The notes under the pieces are model-generated. The model was given only the letters and a program-made list of their open reading frames with translations, did no database searches and was not told where the DNA came from. The position numbers and the translations under genes are program-made. From RUG472 sp045224495 (GTDB lineage Bacteria; Bacillota; Clostridia; Christensenellales; CAG-138), in assembly GCA_045224495.1 (NCBI GenBank), contig JBGVAK010000032.1:1-6544 (forward strand): a stretch of 6,544 bases of DNA, written 5' to 3'. Position 1 is the first letter of the stretch; every line of letters begins with the position of its first letter. Below are positions 5,285-6,544 of the stretch, piece by piece.

Positions 5285-6544
5285 ATGAAGATGAAACTTT
5301 TCTGGATGAAGAACAAGGTGCTGATCGCCACCCTCCTGGCCGTGCTGGTGCTGGGCGTGGCCTTTTGGGGCGGCCTTAGGCTCTTTGAAGGGGAGAGGAT
5401 GCAGGACGTGCTGGTCCGCACCTCCTTTGCGGAAGCGGAAGCCACGGCAGCCCCCACGGAGGAGCCCGGCACCGTCGGACTCACGGGCGACGACCCCACG
5501 GCCACGCTCCCTCCCTACCCGCTGCCCGTGCGTACGGACGCCCCCCTGCAGACGGCCATGCCTGCGGAGCTGGTGTCCGAGGATATCCTGCATTTGGAGT
5601 GGCGATATAAGGACATCTTCCCCCGCATCACCAACACCTACTCCTACCAGGCCAAGACCTGGAAGGAGGGCGACAAGGTGGACGACGCCCTGGCGGACGC
5701 CGCTCGGAGGAAGGCCAAGGACGTGCTCTATGAGCTGTTCAACGACGGCGGGGACTACCACGACTTCGATAACGCCACCGTGGTCCGCTACGTGGACGAG
5801 TCGGGCTATCGGGAGAACGTGCTTCGGATCACCGGCGCCAACAACGACTTTGCCTGCGTGCTGGCGGAGAAGGATCTGAGCCTGTTGATCGCGGACAACG
5901 CCAAGTTCCCGGCTACCGCGGCCATCCACGAGAAGGAGGACGCCAAGGAGGTGGCCCAGTACCTGGGCGTCACCCTGGGCAAGGGCATGGAGAACCAGGG
6001 CGGCAGCCGTCAGGGCCGGGACGGGGACTGGATCGAGCGATTCTTCGGCTTCGAGCTCAGCGACGGCCGCTGGATCACCCTGTGCTACACCATGAACACC
6101 CTCCACGGCGTCCAGGTCCACCAGGATCGATACAGCATGCAGGAGGGGGTCTGCTTCCAGGCGGACATCCGCCACAGCCCCGAGGTGGTCCACCTGGTGG
6201 CGGAGGAAAACTTCGTCCAGGGCGACCCCAAGGCGCCGGCTGAAGGGGACATGACCGTGGACGAGATCATGCTCATGTACCGCAACTTCCTCTCCGCTGC
6301 CAACGGCCGGGCTTCCGTGCGCCGGGACGCCGAGGGCAAGACTGTGGAGGAGCTGGACTACAATTTGAAGGACTGGGAGATCACCTACTTCCTGGACAAG
6401 TCCGGCTACCGGGAGAACTTCTATCGCATCCATAAGGAGGACCTGGTGGACATGGACATCGCCGCCAAGTCCGGCTACATCGTCCGGGCCACCTGTCGCG
6501 AGCTTTACAACCCTGACGACGATCTGAAGCTCATCGACATCGAC
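5285..6544 (+). CDS. Membrane-anchored extracytoplasmic protein of unknown function with internal repeat (3' partial)
   Basis: The frame is open from ATG 5285, preceded by AGAAAGGAG (5271-5279), to the window end: 420 codons with no stop, so it is 3' partial. I do not recognise the family. A short basic N-terminus (MKMKLFWMKNK) precedes one hydrophobic segment (about 12-31) with no lipobox cysteine, so it is probably a signal anchor with the rest outside the membrane. Residues about 46-92 are an Ala/Thr/Pro/Glu-rich linker, followed by an acidic, charged globular part. The motif D-[EK]-SGYREN-x-x-RI occurs at 171-182 and 371-382, exactly 200 residues apart, which suggests two copies of one domain, the second cut by the window edge. 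It has its own promoter with the putative regulator operator and may also receive read-through from the kinase gene. It is likely the output, or an accessory sensor, of the two-component system (inference). Confidence 0.85.
   Translation, partial: MKMKLFWMKNKVLIATLLAVLVLGVAFWGGLRLFEGERMQDVLVRTSFAEAEATAAPTEEPGTVGLTGDDPTATLPPYPLPVRTDAPLQTAMPAELVSEDILHLEWRYKDIFPRITNTYSYQAKTWKEGDKVDDALADAARRKAKDVLYELFNDGGDYHDFDNATVVRYVDESGYRENVLRITGANNDFACVLAEKDLSLLIADNAKFPATAAIHEKEDAKEVAQYLGVTLGKGMENQGGSRQGRDGDWIERFFGFELSDGRWITLCYTMNTLHGVQVHQDRYSMQEGVCFQADIRHSPEVVHLVAEENFVQGDPKAPAEGDMTVDEIMLMYRNFLSAANGRASVRRDAEGKTVEELDYNLKDWEITYFLDKSGYRENFYRIHKEDLVDMDIAAKSGYIVRATCRELYNPDDDLKLIDID

Noticed and set aside
5385..5879. 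A plus-strand 164-codon frame within the unknown membrane-protein gene
   Set aside because: Its Arg/Pro/Thr-rich translation looks like an out-of-frame read. The frame from 5285 has a good ribosome binding site, a signal anchor and no stop to the window end.
4121..6433. A 770-codon minus-strand open frame opposite the kinase and the unknown protein
   Set aside because: The composition (His, Gly, Val, Gln) is typical of an antisense shadow, there is no ribosome binding site, and the kinase on the other strand has complete motifs.
6505..6511. Another TTACAAC near the window end
   Set aside because: It is a single half-site in coding sequence with no second half-site 11 bp away and no -10 box, so it is expected by chance.

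Overview
The window reads as chromosomal DNA from an endospore-forming, G+C-rich member of the Clostridia, plausibly an Oscillospiraceae-type gut lineage. This is inferred from the SpoIIE/SpoIIGA/pro-sigma-E set together with coding regions rich in GC-ending codons. All genes lie on the + strand. The long minus-strand open frames are shadows of high-GC coding.

Region 1 (1-2107) is an early sporulation cluster. It holds the 3' end of spoIIE (the PP2C phosphatase that activates sigma-F), spoIIGA (the membrane aspartic protease that matures pro-sigma-E; ATGA overlap with spoIIE), and sigE (pro-sigma-E). A perfect 9-bp hairpin followed by seven T closes it. The spoIIGA frame has no stop before sigE and runs 185 nt into it. 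A TGA in the -1 frame sits just before the sigE ribosome binding site, so a one-base indel or sequencing error is plausible. No sigG follows sigE.

Region 2 (2143-3192) is a stand-alone aldose 1-epimerase gene (galM). Region 3 (3193-3445) is an A/T-rich intergenic stretch with three strong hairpins, two of them similar in sequence, and then a promoter.

Region 4 (3381-6544) looks like a self-contained signalling module: an OmpR/PhoB-type response regulator, a histidine kinase without a HAMP domain whose start codon directly follows the regulator's stop, and an unrecognised membrane-anchored extracytoplasmic protein that runs off the window. The promoters before the regulator and before the unknown protein share a 20-bp operator, two TTACAA half-sites 11 bp apart, ending exactly 7 nt before an identical TATACT -10 box. 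The second promoter carries an additional copy 22 bp upstream, embedded in the last codons and stop of the kinase gene. The simplest reading is that the regulator controls its own operon and the downstream envelope protein. This operator pair and the unknown protein, which has a repeated SGYREN motif exactly 200 residues apart, are the most novel content of the window.
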